Assembly: GCA_035630615.1 (NCBI GenBank)
Contig: DASQKI010000016.1
Location: forward strand, 1 to 22,995
Reading direction: 5' to 3'
From: DATFRX01 sp035630615
GTDB lineage: Bacteria; Actinomycetota; Actinomycetes; Propionibacteriales; Nocardioidaceae
DNA: 22,995 nucleotides
Under the pieces are notes generated by a model. That model was not told where the DNA came from and did not search any database. It saw only the letters and a list, made by a program, of their open reading frames with translations. Below, piece after piece: positions 1 to 7,568 of the stretch. A program made the translations under genes and the position numbers. Positions within the stretch are counted from its first letter, which is position 1. Each line of letters starts with the position of its first letter.

Positions 1-406
1 CGTCGCAACCCGCCTGGAGTACCTCGAGCTGGACGACGAGGGCGTCATGGAGGTGCCGGTGGACCCGAGCCGGGCCGGCTGGTTCAGTCCCAGCCCGGCT
101 CCCGGCGTCCCCGGCTCCTCGGTGATCGCCGGCCACGTCACGTGGGACCGCGAACCAGCCGTGTTCTTCGACCTCGGCCGACTAGCCCCCGGCGACACAA
201 TCGACGTCGACCGGGCCGACGGCACCAAGCCAGTCTTCGTCGTCCAGCGCACCGGCACGTTTCCCAAGGCGGCGTTGCCGACCCGGGCCGTCTATCGGCA
301 GATCGACTATCCCGGCCTCCGCCTGATCACCTGTGGCGGCCGCTACAACGATCAGACCGGCAACTACGACGCCAACCTGATCGTCTGGGCACGACTCGTC
401 AGTTGA
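1..406 (+). CDS. Class F sortase, C-terminal part (gene begins before window)
   Basis: The reading frame is open from base 2, so the start lies upstream; about 134 residues are visible. The segment has the two hallmarks of a sortase transpeptidase: a His in VIAGHVTW (visible residue 45) and the catalytic Cys in LITCGGRYN (visible residue 111), followed by the closing strand NLIVWARLV. The TCGG form of the Cys motif and the short ending after it fit actinobacterial class F sortases, which are membrane-anchored outside the cell. Substrate and exact role of class F members are mostly unknown. The catalytic Arg is not certain; Arg114, three residues after the Cys, is the nearest candidate. The N-terminal membrane anchor would be upstream and cannot be seen. 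The gene converges on the protease that ends at 428, leaving about 20 bases and no obvious terminator. Confidence 0.88.
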   Translation, partial: VATRLEYLELDDEGVMEVPVDPSRAGWFSPSPAPGVPGSSVIAGHVTWDREPAVFFDLGRLAPGDTIDVDRADGTKPVFVVQRTGTFPKAALPTRAVYRQIDYPGLRLITCGGRYNDQTGNYDANLIVWARLVS

Positions 407-427
407 GGTTCGGCTCCTTCGGCGCGG

Positions 428-3400
428 TCACCTGCGCGGTGTCACCACCATGCGCACCCGCACCGTCGGCGCGGTGAGGGGACTGTCGTCATAGATGCGC
501 AGGCTCGCGCTGTAGGTCCCTGGCTTGGTCACCTCGGTGGCGTCAAGCGTGAGCTCGACGGTCTCGCCCTCGTGTGGCCGCACCGTCCCGGCGGCGGATC
601 GAGTCTTCAGCCAAGCGCTGTCCCGCGGAGGAGCGCAGTCGGTGAGCCCAGGCAGGTGTTCCACGACCGGGACACTCAACTGACGCTCGCCATCCGATCC
701 ACCGATCTTGTAGAAGCCGCACGCGCCGGCACTGCGGTACAACGCGTTGGTGGCGTTGGGCAGGCGACTCCACGTGTCGTCCATCGGATCATAGGCGTAC
801 CCCTCGTTGGTGATCTGGGATCCACGGTTCACCACACCGCCGGCGACGACGAGTTGGCCGTTGGCGACGATGTGCGCGCTTCCCCACAGGTCGGCCGGCA
901 GGTCGGCCACGCGTTCCCAGCTGTCAGCAGCAGGCGTGTAGGCGTACGTCGCCGGCGACGACGTTGAGTCCTCACCCAGCCCACCTGCGCAGTAGAGCTT
1001 GCCGAGGACGGCGCCGCATGACGGGTGGGCGATGCCCTGTGGATAGTCGGCCACCTGCTCCCAGGTGTCCGCCTGGGGGTCGTAGCGGAGCACGTCGTCC
1101 TCGCCCACGCAAGAGCCCGGGCAGCCCCCGACGACGTACAGCATCCCGTCCAGCACCGCCGACCCAGAAGCTCCCCACGGTCGAGGATTGGGGGCGGCCG
1201 ACGTCCAGGTGTCGGTAGCGGGGTCGTAGATCGAGGTCGCCGCGACGGGCTCGTTGTCGATGCCCCATCCGCCGGTGACCACGAAGGTGCCGTCGACGAA
1301 CCCGCCCACGGGCTTCTGCCGGGCCTGGGGCATGTCGGCGAGCGGCTGCCAGTGGCCGGCCGCGGGGTCGTACCGGTACGCCGACTGCAGCTTCCGAAAG
1401 CCGCTGAGACCCCCGAAGGAGTAGATCCGTCCGTCGAGATAGCCGGCGGTACTGTCCGCGATCGGGATCGGGTAGTTCGCCGCGTCCTGCCAGGGATCCC
1501 CACTCAACGCGGTTGTCGTCGGCCCTGCGTCGACAGCGGCGCGGTCCTCGAAGACCTCCGGACCGGGGCTGACCCTCGCCGGGACCCGCATCACCGGCGC
1601 GGGGCGCGCCGAGCTCAGCTCGCTGATGGCCCCGCTCGACGAGGCCGAAGGTTGCGACGACTCCGGCCCACGCTCCTCCAGCTGGTAGCGCACTTTGCCG
1701 TCGCCGATGTTGACGAGGCGAAGGGGTACGGTCTTCCGCCTTCCGAGTTTGACGGTGTCCTCGACGATCCTCACGGCGGGCTCGAGCCTGCCGGTCCGGA
1801 GATCGATGTTGAGCCTGGTCGCCTGGTTCTCTCGGACGGTCGCCCCCACTGTGGCGGGCTGGTAGTCGTCGGCGCTGGCTGTGAAGCGATGCTTGCCGGT
1901 GCGCGAGGAGAACAGCCAGTACACACCGTCCTCGAGACCGTCGTCGGCGGGGGTGGCGACGCTGGTCGTGCGGTCGCGTGGCACGTCGTCGCTCACGACC
2001 TCTGCCCCCGCGACTCCTGCACCGATGACAGGGCTCGCGGTGTGACCGACGAGGAGACCACCATCGGCTTCGACGCACCTGTTCTCGCCGAGGAAGAGAT
2101 CATCAACCTGCCACCACCAGCCCTCCGTGAACTCCGGGCCGTGGTAGCGGAACCGCACCCGGACGTCCGACTCGTTTGCCGCAGTGCTCAGGTCGACGCG
2201 AACCTTCTCCGGGCCGCGGATCTCTTGCTTCGCGTGCCACACGTTGCTCCAGGTGGTGCCTCCGTCCACCGACACGTCCACGTCGGCTTGCTCGTAGAAG
2301 TGGTGCTTGAGATCCGTCGCGAACTCCAGCACCGGGTCGGACATGCCGGTCAGGTCGGCGGCCGGGGACACCAGCGACGTGTCCTGCGCTGCTCTGCCAC
2401 TCAGGTCTGCGTCGACTCCCGCAAAGCCATCGAGGCCGCCGGTCAGGTTGCCGCGCACACCTGGGTCGTCGAAGGCCCACGTCTGGCCGGTGTCAGCATC
2501 CACCACACTCCAGCCGTCGGGCATCGCGCCGGTTTCGAAGTTCTCGCGAAGGCCGTCGCCGCGCCGGTATCCCGGCGCCGTGCAGGTCGCGGAATCAACG
2601 TCGAGCCGCCAGTCGTGTGAGGCGTCCCCGTCCAGCGTGATCGCCTCGGTCAAAGACCGGTATCCCGGGTACTCGGCGGCCACCCGGATCTCGTACGTCG
2701 CGTCATCCGGCACCTCGATCGAATATCTGCCGGTCACCGGGTTCGTGAAGGTTGACAGCGGGGTCCCTGCGAGGTCGACACGAGCGTAGAGCGGCCAGCC
2801 CTGTCCCGAATCGTCTCGGACCGAACCGCTGAGCACGACTCGCTCCGCGACCTCGACCGCGACGTCGGCGGTCGTGGCTTCGCCCGCACGGACCACGACG
2901 CCGTCCACGTGCTTCGTGCGGAAGCCGAACGCGGCGACGTCCAGTGCGTAGGTCCCAGGCGTCAACGCAATGGAGTAGTTACCGCCGGGCGCCGTGGTGG
3001 CGCTCCGCGATGACGCACCGGTCAGGATGATGCGGGCTCCCGTGACGGGCTCACCAGAGTCGCGGTCGGTCACGGTGCCTTGCAGTGTGCCGACCGCGCC
3101 CTTCGGGGCCGCCTCCACCACCGCGAGCGCGTCGAGCCGACCCTCCCCGTAGACGTTGTTGTCGTCCGTGCTGCCGCCACACTGCGCGTCGGCGGTGTCG
3201 CGGGCGGTGTCGTCCAACAGCTGCCGCGTGGCGTCGATGTCGCCGATGAGTGACGGAGCTGCCGACCACACGAGTGCGATCGTCCCGGCGAGGTGAGGCG
3301 CGGCCATCGACGTACCGGTGAATGCGGCATAGCCGTCGCCGGGAACGCTCGAGCGAACGTCGGTGCCTGGGGCGGAGATGTTCGGCTTGTTCTCTCCGTC

Positions 3401-4564
3401 CATCCCCGGCCCGCGGCTCGACGACGGGGCAATGGTGCCGTCGATGGTGTAGTTGCCCACCGAGTACGACTCTGGGTAGTCACCCGGGCTGCCACTGGTA
3501 GCGCAGGCCGGGCCGGCATTGCCGTTGGAGAAGACGGGGAACATCCCGGCCGCGACCCAGGCGCGGACGAAGTCTTGATACCAGGTGTCGCCACCGCCTC
3601 CGCCCCAGGAGTTGTTGACGATCTGCGGGCGTTTCGACGCGTCCGGGTTCTGGCCCTTGCGATCGGTGGGCTCCAAGACCCACTGCGCCGAGGACGTCAG
3701 GGCGAACTCGGAGCACGAGTCGAATTCGCACCCCTTCGCCGCGATCCAGCGGGCTTCGGGGGCGACGCCGATCTTGTTGCCCTCACCCCCGTCGCCGACC
3801 ATCGTCCCCATCGTGTGGGTCCCATGGCCGGCGTTGTCACACGGCTTCGTCTCCTGGAACCCACAGATCTTGGCCGGGTCCCACCAGTTGTAGTCATGCG
3901 CGATGTTTCCGTCGCCTAGGTTGCCGCGGTACGTCGCCGCGAGCGCCGGGTGGTCGTACTGGACGCCACTGTCGATGCTGGCGACCACGATGCCCTGGCC
4001 CCGTGCGTCGTAGTTCTCCCACACCTGGTCAGCTTTGATGTCCGCGATGCCCCACTCGACACCGCTGGCGGCATTGGTCGCGGGACCGGCCTTGACCGGC
4101 TGCTCGAGCTTGATGGAGTCGGCGGCCCGAACGGTGACCACGGAGTCGTCGCCGGCTGCGGTCAGCGCCATGCGGCGGGTCCCGGATTCGACGTGGATGG
4201 TGTTGTTGATCCAGAAGGACTGGTAGTCGGCACCCTGCGCCTCGAGATCCGCGATCACGTCGGCCTGGCTGGTCTCGGCTGTCTTGCGCAGGGCGTCCGC
4301 CACCGCCTCACCTCGCTCGGTCCAGTCGCGGATCCGGCTGGCCGCGGCGAGGTCGGGGAACTCTCCGAATTCGATGACGAACTGCTCCCGCGCTTGGTCG
4401 TCGAAGGCCCCGAGCAGGTCCGCCTGTACCTTCCGAGAGGCATCTTCGGCTGCCGAGGGCGTCGCCGCGGTGGGCGCGGCCAAGACACCGAGCGTGACGA
4501 CGGCGGACAGCGCGAAGGCGACGGCAGGTCGGACGTGCCGTGCCCGAATGATGCGGTTTCTCAC
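428..4564 (-). CDS. Secreted subtilisin-like (S8) serine protease with Kelch repeats, 1378 aa
   Basis: The GTG at 4564 is chosen as start because an AGAGGGG SD sits just upstream and a signal peptide follows at once (basic RNRIIRARH, then a hydrophobic stretch ending near TAATPSAAEDA). The longer open frame to 4660 has no such support. Domains in order, numbered from this GTG: signal peptide 1-40; a prodomain-like region to about 165; an S8 catalytic domain with Asp198 (ASIDSG), His247 (AGHGTHT), oxyanion Asn349 (SNGNAG) and Ser419 (GTSMAAPH). Two carboxypeptidase-regulatory-like beta domains follow at about 490-650. A MAM/choice-of-anchor-like domain (ENFETG ... WQVDDLFLG) covers about 656-826, then a third regulatory-like beta segment. 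Kelch repeats lie at about 1023-1300 (YSFGG, VVTGGW, YVVGG, YCAGG and VVAGG strands) before a beta C-terminus. No sorting signal or membrane anchor is visible, so it is probably released. It is divergent from the TrmB/LuxR-type regulator, a likely controller (inference). Confidence 0.93.
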   Translation of the reverse strand: MRNRIIRARHVRPAVAFALSAVVTLGVLAAPTAATPSAAEDASRKVQADLLGAFDDQAREQFVIEFGEFPDLAAASRIRDWTERGEAVADALRKTAETSQADVIADLEAQGADYQSFWINNTIHVESGTRRMALTAAGDDSVVTVRAADSIKLEQPVKAGPATNAASGVEWGIADIKADQVWENYDARGQGIVVASIDSGVQYDHPALAATYRGNLGDGNIAHDYNWWDPAKICGFQETKPCDNAGHGTHTMGTMVGDGGEGNKIGVAPEARWIAAKGCEFDSCSEFALTSSAQWVLEPTDRKGQNPDASKRPQIVNNSWGGGGGDTWYQDFVRAWVAAGMFPVFSNGNAGPACATSGSPGDYPESYSVGNYTIDGTIAPSSSRGPGMDGENKPNISAPGTDVRSSVPGDGYAAFTGTSMAAPHLAGTIALVWSAAPSLIGDIDATRQLLDDTARDTADAQCGGSTDDNNVYGEGRLDALAVVEAAPKGAVGTLQGTVTDRDSGEPVTGARIILTGASSRSATTAPGGNYSIALTPGTYALDVAAFGFRTKHVDGVVVRAGEATTADVAVEVAERVVLSGSVRDDSGQGWPLYARVDLAGTPLSTFTNPVTGRYSIEVPDDATYEIRVAAEYPGYRSLTEAITLDGDASHDWRLDVDSATCTAPGYRRGDGLRENFETGAMPDGWSVVDADTGQTWAFDDPGVRGNLTGGLDGFAGVDADLSGRAAQDTSLVSPAADLTGMSDPVLEFATDLKHHFYEQADVDVSVDGGTTWSNVWHAKQEIRGPEKVRVDLSTAANESDVRVRFRYHGPEFTEGWWWQVDDLFLGENRCVEADGGLLVGHTASPVIGAGVAGAEVVSDDVPRDRTTSVATPADDGLEDGVYWLFSSRTGKHRFTASADDYQPATVGATVRENQATRLNIDLRTGRLEPAVRIVEDTVKLGRRKTVPLRLVNIGDGKVRYQLEERGPESSQPSASSSGAISELSSARPAPVMRVPARVSPGPEVFEDRAAVDAGPTTTALSGDPWQDAANYPIPIADSTAGYLDGRIYSFGGLSGFRKLQSAYRYDPAAGHWQPLADMPQARQKPVGGFVDGTFVVTGGWGIDNEPVAATSIYDPATDTWTSAAPNPRPWGASGSAVLDGMLYVVGGCPGSCVGEDDVLRYDPQADTWEQVADYPQGIAHPSCGAVLGKLYCAGGLGEDSTSSPATYAYTPAADSWERVADLPADLWGSAHIVANGQLVVAGGVVNRGSQITNEGYAYDPMDDTWSRLPNATNALYRSAGACGFYKIGGSDGERQLSVPVVEHLPGLTDCAPPRDSAWLKTRSAAGTVRPHEGETVELTLDATEVTKPGTYSASLRIYDDSPLTAPTVRVRMVVTPRR

Positions 4565-4581
4565 TGTGCACCCCTCTTCAA

Positions 4582-4603
4582 GGCATCGGGAATTGACCTT
4601 GCC
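4582..4603. promoter_or_regulatory. Imperfect dyad between protease and regulator genes
   Basis: In the 127-base divergent gap an imperfect inverted repeat runs from GGCA (4582-4585) to TGCC (4600-4603), centred on AATT. It lies 18 bases before the protease start. It could be a regulator-binding site, but the match is partial and no convincing -35/-10 pair was found for the protease. For the divergent regulator, TATGCT at 4624-4629 is a possible -10 with no good -35. Confidence 0.25.
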
Positions 4604-4691
4604 AGCGGGAGGCACTGGACGCCTATGCTCCTGGCTGGCCCAAGGCGGCCACGGCCGCAACCGGCCACCGGCGATGGCGAGGTGAGCGAGC

Positions 4692-5663
4692 GTGAACCCG
4701 GACCCGTCGAGACTTCTCGCATCCCTTGGAGTGTCAGAGCTTGACGAGCTCGTATACCGCAGTCTGCTGACTCGACCCGGAATCAGCTTGCGGGAGCTGG
4801 CGGACAGGCTTTCTCAGCACGATTCGCGCGTAGGAGCTGCACTTCGGCGGTTGGAACATCTGGGCTTCGTAAGCCCTGTCGACGGGCGGCCGAAGCGGTT
4901 CATGCCCGCCATGCCCGACGTTGCGGTGGAGTCCCTTGTCAACGCGCGACAGCAGGAGCTGCTCCGGGTTCGCGCGGCGGTCATCGAACTCACCGCGGAG
5001 TACCGCGCCGGGCGTCAGGACGACCCCGGTGAGCTGGTGGAGATCCTGACCGGTGAAGTCGCCGTCGCCCGGCGCTTCAACGAGGTGCAGAGCTCCTGCA
5101 CATCGGAGCTGATGCTGTTCGACCGACCGCCGTACGCCGCCCCACCAGACAACCCGCGCCAGCGCACCGTTCTCAAGCGAGGCGTTCGCTGGCGCACGAT
5201 CTACTCTCCTGAGTCCCTCGAGGCCACCGGCCGACGATCGCATGTCTACGAGCTGATCGCGGCCGGTGAGGAGGCCCGTCTGCTGCGGGGGCTGCCGATG
5301 AAGCTGGCCATTGTGGACCGTCGGGTGGCCTTGCTTCCCCTCACGCTGGAGAACGGCTTGCAGCAAAGCGCGGTTATCCACCGCTCTACCCTGCTCGACG
5401 CCATGGTGACCCTGTTCGAGGTCTTCTGGGAACGCGCGCTGCCGATCAAAGGGGACCGGCGCAGCCCCGGCGGACCGCTGACTGACACCGACCGCCGCCT
5501 ACTGTCCCTGATGGTGACCGAGGCGAAGGACGCAGCGATCGCGCGGGACCTCGGGATCGGCGTGCGCACGTTGCGGCGGCGCATGCAGCGCCTGCTGCAG
5601 CTGCTCGACGCGGATACTCGGTTCCAGGCCGGCGCGCAGGCGGTTCGCCGAGGCTGGATCTAG
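4692..5663 (+). CDS. TrmB-like/LuxR-type HTH transcriptional regulator, 323 aa
   Basis: The start is GTG at 4692, preceded by GAGGTGAGCGAG as a plausible SD. Residues 1-75 form a TrmB-type winged helix (LVYRSLLTRPGISLRELADRL, then AALRRLEHLGFV). The middle resembles the ligand/PLD-like sensor part found after such domains. The C-terminus, from about residue 263, reads as a LuxR-type helix-turn-helix (LTDTDRRLLSLM, AIARDLGIGVRTLRRRM). This two-ended layout is common in streptomycete-type regulators of unknown ligand. No phosphoreceiver domain is present. The gene is divergent from the giant S8 protease, which suggests control of that gene; this is inference from position only. Upstream sequence is 127 bases with a weak dyad. 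Confidence 0.85.
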   Translation: MNPDPSRLLASLGVSELDELVYRSLLTRPGISLRELADRLSQHDSRVGAALRRLEHLGFVSPVDGRPKRFMPAMPDVAVESLVNARQQELLRVRAAVIELTAEYRAGRQDDPGELVEILTGEVAVARRFNEVQSSCTSELMLFDRPPYAAPPDNPRQRTVLKRGVRWRTIYSPESLEATGRRSHVYELIAAGEEARLLRGLPMKLAIVDRRVALLPLTLENGLQQSAVIHRSTLLDAMVTLFEVFWERALPIKGDRRSPGGPLTDTDRRLLSLMVTEAKDAAIARDLGIGVRTLRRRMQRLLQLLDADTRFQAGAQAVRRGWI

Positions 5664-5712
5664 GCCCATATCGCTGAACGCTGGCCGTCCGCCTCGAGGG
5701 GTGTAACAGATC

Positions 5713-5730
5713 TGACCGCTCAATCGGTCA
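5713..5730. promoter_or_regulatory. Perfect 6-bp inverted repeat upstream of small gene
   Basis: TGACCG at 5713-5718 is mirrored by CGGTCA at 5725-5730 around a 6-base centre, CTCAAT. It lies 50 bases after the regulator stop and 53 bases before the start of the 78-residue gene. There is no T-run after it, so an operator or mRNA hairpin is more likely than an intrinsic terminator. Its partner protein is unknown. Confidence 0.35.
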
Positions 5731-5783
5731 CTGATGTGATGACCAGGATGGGCAGTCTTCGACTCCTTAGGAGGGGCTCTCAG

Positions 5784-6020
5784 ATGCCGATGCGTACCGC
5801 TGCTGAAATTTCAGCTTCTGTGTCGCTGTATCTGGCCCAGGTTCGGCCTGGGCGAGTCGAGATCTACCGTGACGACAGCGCCCGTGTCGACGCCTTCGAT
5901 CTACCACCCGAGAGGAACCTGCGGGGGGCGCTCGACGACCACGGGTGGCAGCCGACCGGCCAACGCGCGGCTGGCGGCGGATGGGCCGCCATCCTCGTCG
6001 AGCCGATCACTCAGCACTAA
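5784..6020 (+). CDS. Hypothetical protein, 78 aa
   Basis: The start is placed at ATG 5784 because AGGAGG (5769-5774) lies nine bases before it; the longer frame from 5736 would put that SD inside the gene. An in-frame ATG at 5790 is also possible. The product is small and soluble, with no signal peptide or membrane segment. It has an apparent helix (MRTAAEISASVSLYLAQVR), a short strand region (RVEIYRDDSARVDAFDLP) and a strand-like end (GGGWAAILVEPI). I do not recognise the family. It stands alone between the protease regulator and the convergent MarR-type regulator. A GATGGC/GCCATC hairpin follows directly after its stop. The strong SD and the well-behaved frame support a real gene. Confidence 0.6.
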   Translation: MPMRTAAEISASVSLYLAQVRPGRVEIYRDDSARVDAFDLPPERNLRGALDDHGWQPTGQRAAGGGWAAILVEPITQH

Positions 6021-6025
6021 GCGCT

Positions 6026-6093
6026 GATGGCCGCGGCAGCCGCCATCGCGAACCCGCCCGGGACAGATATACCCTCCTCCGTCCGCTAGGAGG
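6026..6093. terminator. Two hairpins in the convergent gap
   Basis: GATGGC (6026-6031) can pair with GCCATC (6042-6047), just after the stop of the 78-residue gene. CCTCCT (6073-6078) can pair with AGGAGG (6088-6093) around the stop codon of the facing regulator gene. Neither has a U-tract, as is usual in high-GC actinomycetes. Their position between convergent genes makes transcription stop sites plausible, not proven. Confidence 0.3.
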
Positions 6094-6832
6094 TCCGGTT
6101 TACTAGGCCTTGCTCGCTGGCTTCGGCGTTCGTGTAGAGGACTTCGCGAGCCTGCTCCGCGGCGCGGGTGATGCTCTCGCCGACAAAGTCGAGGAAGCGG
6201 GCGACGTTTTCGAGGCGGGCGGCGGCCGGGGTGTCGCGGCCGAGGACGCCGACGCCCTGCCGCGCTGTCTCGGCGAGCTGGGCGTTGGATCGGGCGCTGT
6301 CGATCATCGACTGGTACCAGATGTCGTCGTCGACGACGTAGCGCTCGCGCCGGCGTCCGTCGCGTTCCCGGCGGACGAGGGTCAGGCTCTCGAGCGTGGT
6401 GATGGCTTTGGAGACGGACGCCGGGCTGACCTGGAGGCGCTGGACGAGCTCGGACGCGGTGAGGCTGCCGGCATCGGTGGTGTAGAGGCAGACCAGCACC
6501 CGAGACATCATCTTGGGCAGGCCGGATTGCATGAGGACGGTGGTGAACGTCTCCTCGTAGTCGCGCACGGCCTCGGCGTCACGTCCGTGGGCCTGCGAGG
6601 GCGCCTCCTGCCGTCGGGGAGCGGCCTGCCTGCGCCGGTGTGCGCGGCGTTCGGTGGCGCGGTGGGCAAGGTCGGCGCGGTAGGCGGTGGGGCCGCCGTT
6701 GCGCATGACCTCACGCGTGATCGTCGAGGTGGGGCGCTCGAGGCGGCGGGCGATCTCCGCGTAGGCGAGGCCGTCGGCCAACCCCAGTGCGATCTGCTGT
6801 CGTTCCTGCTGGGTGAGCCTGCCTCCGGGCAT
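6086..6832 (-). CDS. Two-headed HTH and GbsR/MarR-type transcriptional regulator, 248 aa
   Basis: ATG 6832 is the preferred start: AAGGAGG lies five bases upstream, while the frame extended to 6874 has a poor SD. Residues 1-67 hold a Tn3/IS30-type HTH_38-like domain (GGRLTQQERQQIALGLADG, AEIARRLERPTSTITREV), followed by an Arg-rich linker (ERRAHRRR). Residues 85-175 are a MarR/GbsR winged helix (RVLVCLYTTD, LTASELVQRLQVSPASVSKA, then the wing RRERDGRRRERYVV). A helical tail follows to 248. This layout is familiar beside actinobacterial DUF4097/ABC exporter operons. Here the gene is divergent from exactly such an operon, so it probably represses the operon and itself. CATTGCAATG overlaps the -35 of its own predicted promoter, which supports autorepression. 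The ligand is unknown. Confidence 0.88.
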   Translation of the reverse strand: MPGGRLTQQERQQIALGLADGLAYAEIARRLERPTSTITREVMRNGGPTAYRADLAHRATERRAHRRRQAAPRRQEAPSQAHGRDAEAVRDYEETFTTVLMQSGLPKMMSRVLVCLYTTDAGSLTASELVQRLQVSPASVSKAITTLESLTLVRRERDGRRRERYVVDDDIWYQSMIDSARSNAQLAETARQGVGVLGRDTPAAARLENVARFLDFVGESITRAAEQAREVLYTNAEASEQGLVNRTS

Positions 6833-6860
6833 CGCGACCTCCTTCGTGCTTGATGCCACC

Positions 6861-6890
6861 AGTGTAGCGTTCATTCCCAGTTCATTGCAA
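6861..6890 (-). promoter_or_regulatory. Predicted promoter of the regulator gene
   Basis: Read on the minus strand, TTGCAA (6890-6885) as -35 and TACACT (6866-6861) as -10 are separated by 18 bases; each matches four of six consensus positions. The -35 sits inside the perfect palindrome CATTGCAATG at 6883-6892. Transcription would start about 20 bases before the ATG at 6832, leaving room for its AAGGAGG. This is a prediction by eye. Confidence 0.45.
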
Positions 6891-6980
6891 TGATTCGGCG
6901 TATCAGTGTTGCATTGAACTCAGAGCCATTGCAACGATCTCTTGCTTTCACCTGCATAGACACTATTCATATGCAACAAG
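6883..6980. promoter_or_regulatory. Cluster of GCAA-type operator half-sites
   Basis: The divergent gap carries a perfect palindrome, CATTGCAATG (6883-6892), and a near copy, CATTGCAACG (6927-6936), 44 bases away. Two further TGCAAC motifs occur, one inverted as GTTGCA (6908-6913) and one at 6972-6977. This is the density expected for a MarR/GbsR regulator binding between its own gene and its target operon. The forward promoter of the DUF4097/ABC operon should lie here, but I found no convincing -35/-10 pair for it. Confidence 0.5.
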
Positions 6981-7054
6981 TCTGTTGAGGGGTCGTCGAA
7001 CGCAACGTAGCCTTTTCAATGTCGGAAACAGCAATGAAGACGCAGGAGAGCACG

Positions 7055-7556
7055 ATGCAGAAGTTCGACACCCCCACCCCGATCGCCGCCGTCGTCGACG
7101 TCCCGGCCGGGCACCTCCGATTCATCGCCGCCGACCGGGCCGACACCGCGGTCGAGGTTGTGCCCTCGGACTCCTCGAAGCGCCGCGACGTGAAGGCCGC
7201 GGAGCAGACCAAGGTCGACTACGTCGACGGCGTACGGCGCGATCAAAATCGACGAGGCCGCGAGCGTCCGCCTCACCACCTACGTCGGTGACGTCTCCGT
7301 CGGCCGCCTGGGCGGCTCCGCCGAGATCAGCGCCCAACAGGGCGACATCCACATCGCCGAGGCCGTGCGCGGCACCGTCGTGCTGGCCACCCGGATGGGC
7401 GACGTGTCGATCGGCGCCGCGACCGGAGTCTCCGCGGCCCTGGACGCCGGCACCACCTACGGCCGGATCCGCAACACGCTCAAGAACGATGGCGCCGCCG
7501 AACTCGACATCCGCGCCACCACGTCCCACGGCGACATCACCGCCCGCAGCCTCTAA
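7055..7556 (+). pseudogene. DUF4097-family protein gene, internally deleted and frameshifted
   Basis: The frame opens at ATG 7055 with AGGAG at 7044-7048 and encodes a typical DUF4097 start (MQKFDTPTPIAAVVDVPAGH, then AEQTKVDYVDGV). That frame then runs into unrelated Arg-rich sequence and stops at 7291. A different frame, open from about 7233, continues with the family's C-terminal beta strands (YGAIKIDEAASVRLTTYVGD, VRGTVVLATRMGDVSIG, ITARSL) and ends at the TAA 7554-7556. Intact relatives, as I remember them, are near 280 residues. The two halves here total about 165, so about 80-100 residues of the middle plus the phase are missing. The junction lies at 7221-7240, at GTCGACGGCG, a likely short-repeat deletion point. 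The gene sits first in the ABC operon, and the next gene has its own AAGGAG at 7556-7561. An assembly error cannot be excluded, though a simple base-call error would not remove a whole segment. Confidence 0.75.
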
Positions 7557-7568
7557 GGAGCACTCATC

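Noticed and set aside
1025..2620. A 531-codon open frame antisense to the S8 protease, and other long frames inside it
   Set aside because: It has no SD or family motifs and lies wholly inside a gene with an intact catalytic triad and Kelch repeats; such frames are expected from high GC at third positions.
4593..4629. TTGACC and TATGCT as a promoter for the TrmB/LuxR-type gene
   Set aside because: The spacing is 25 bases, too long for a normal -35/-10 pair.
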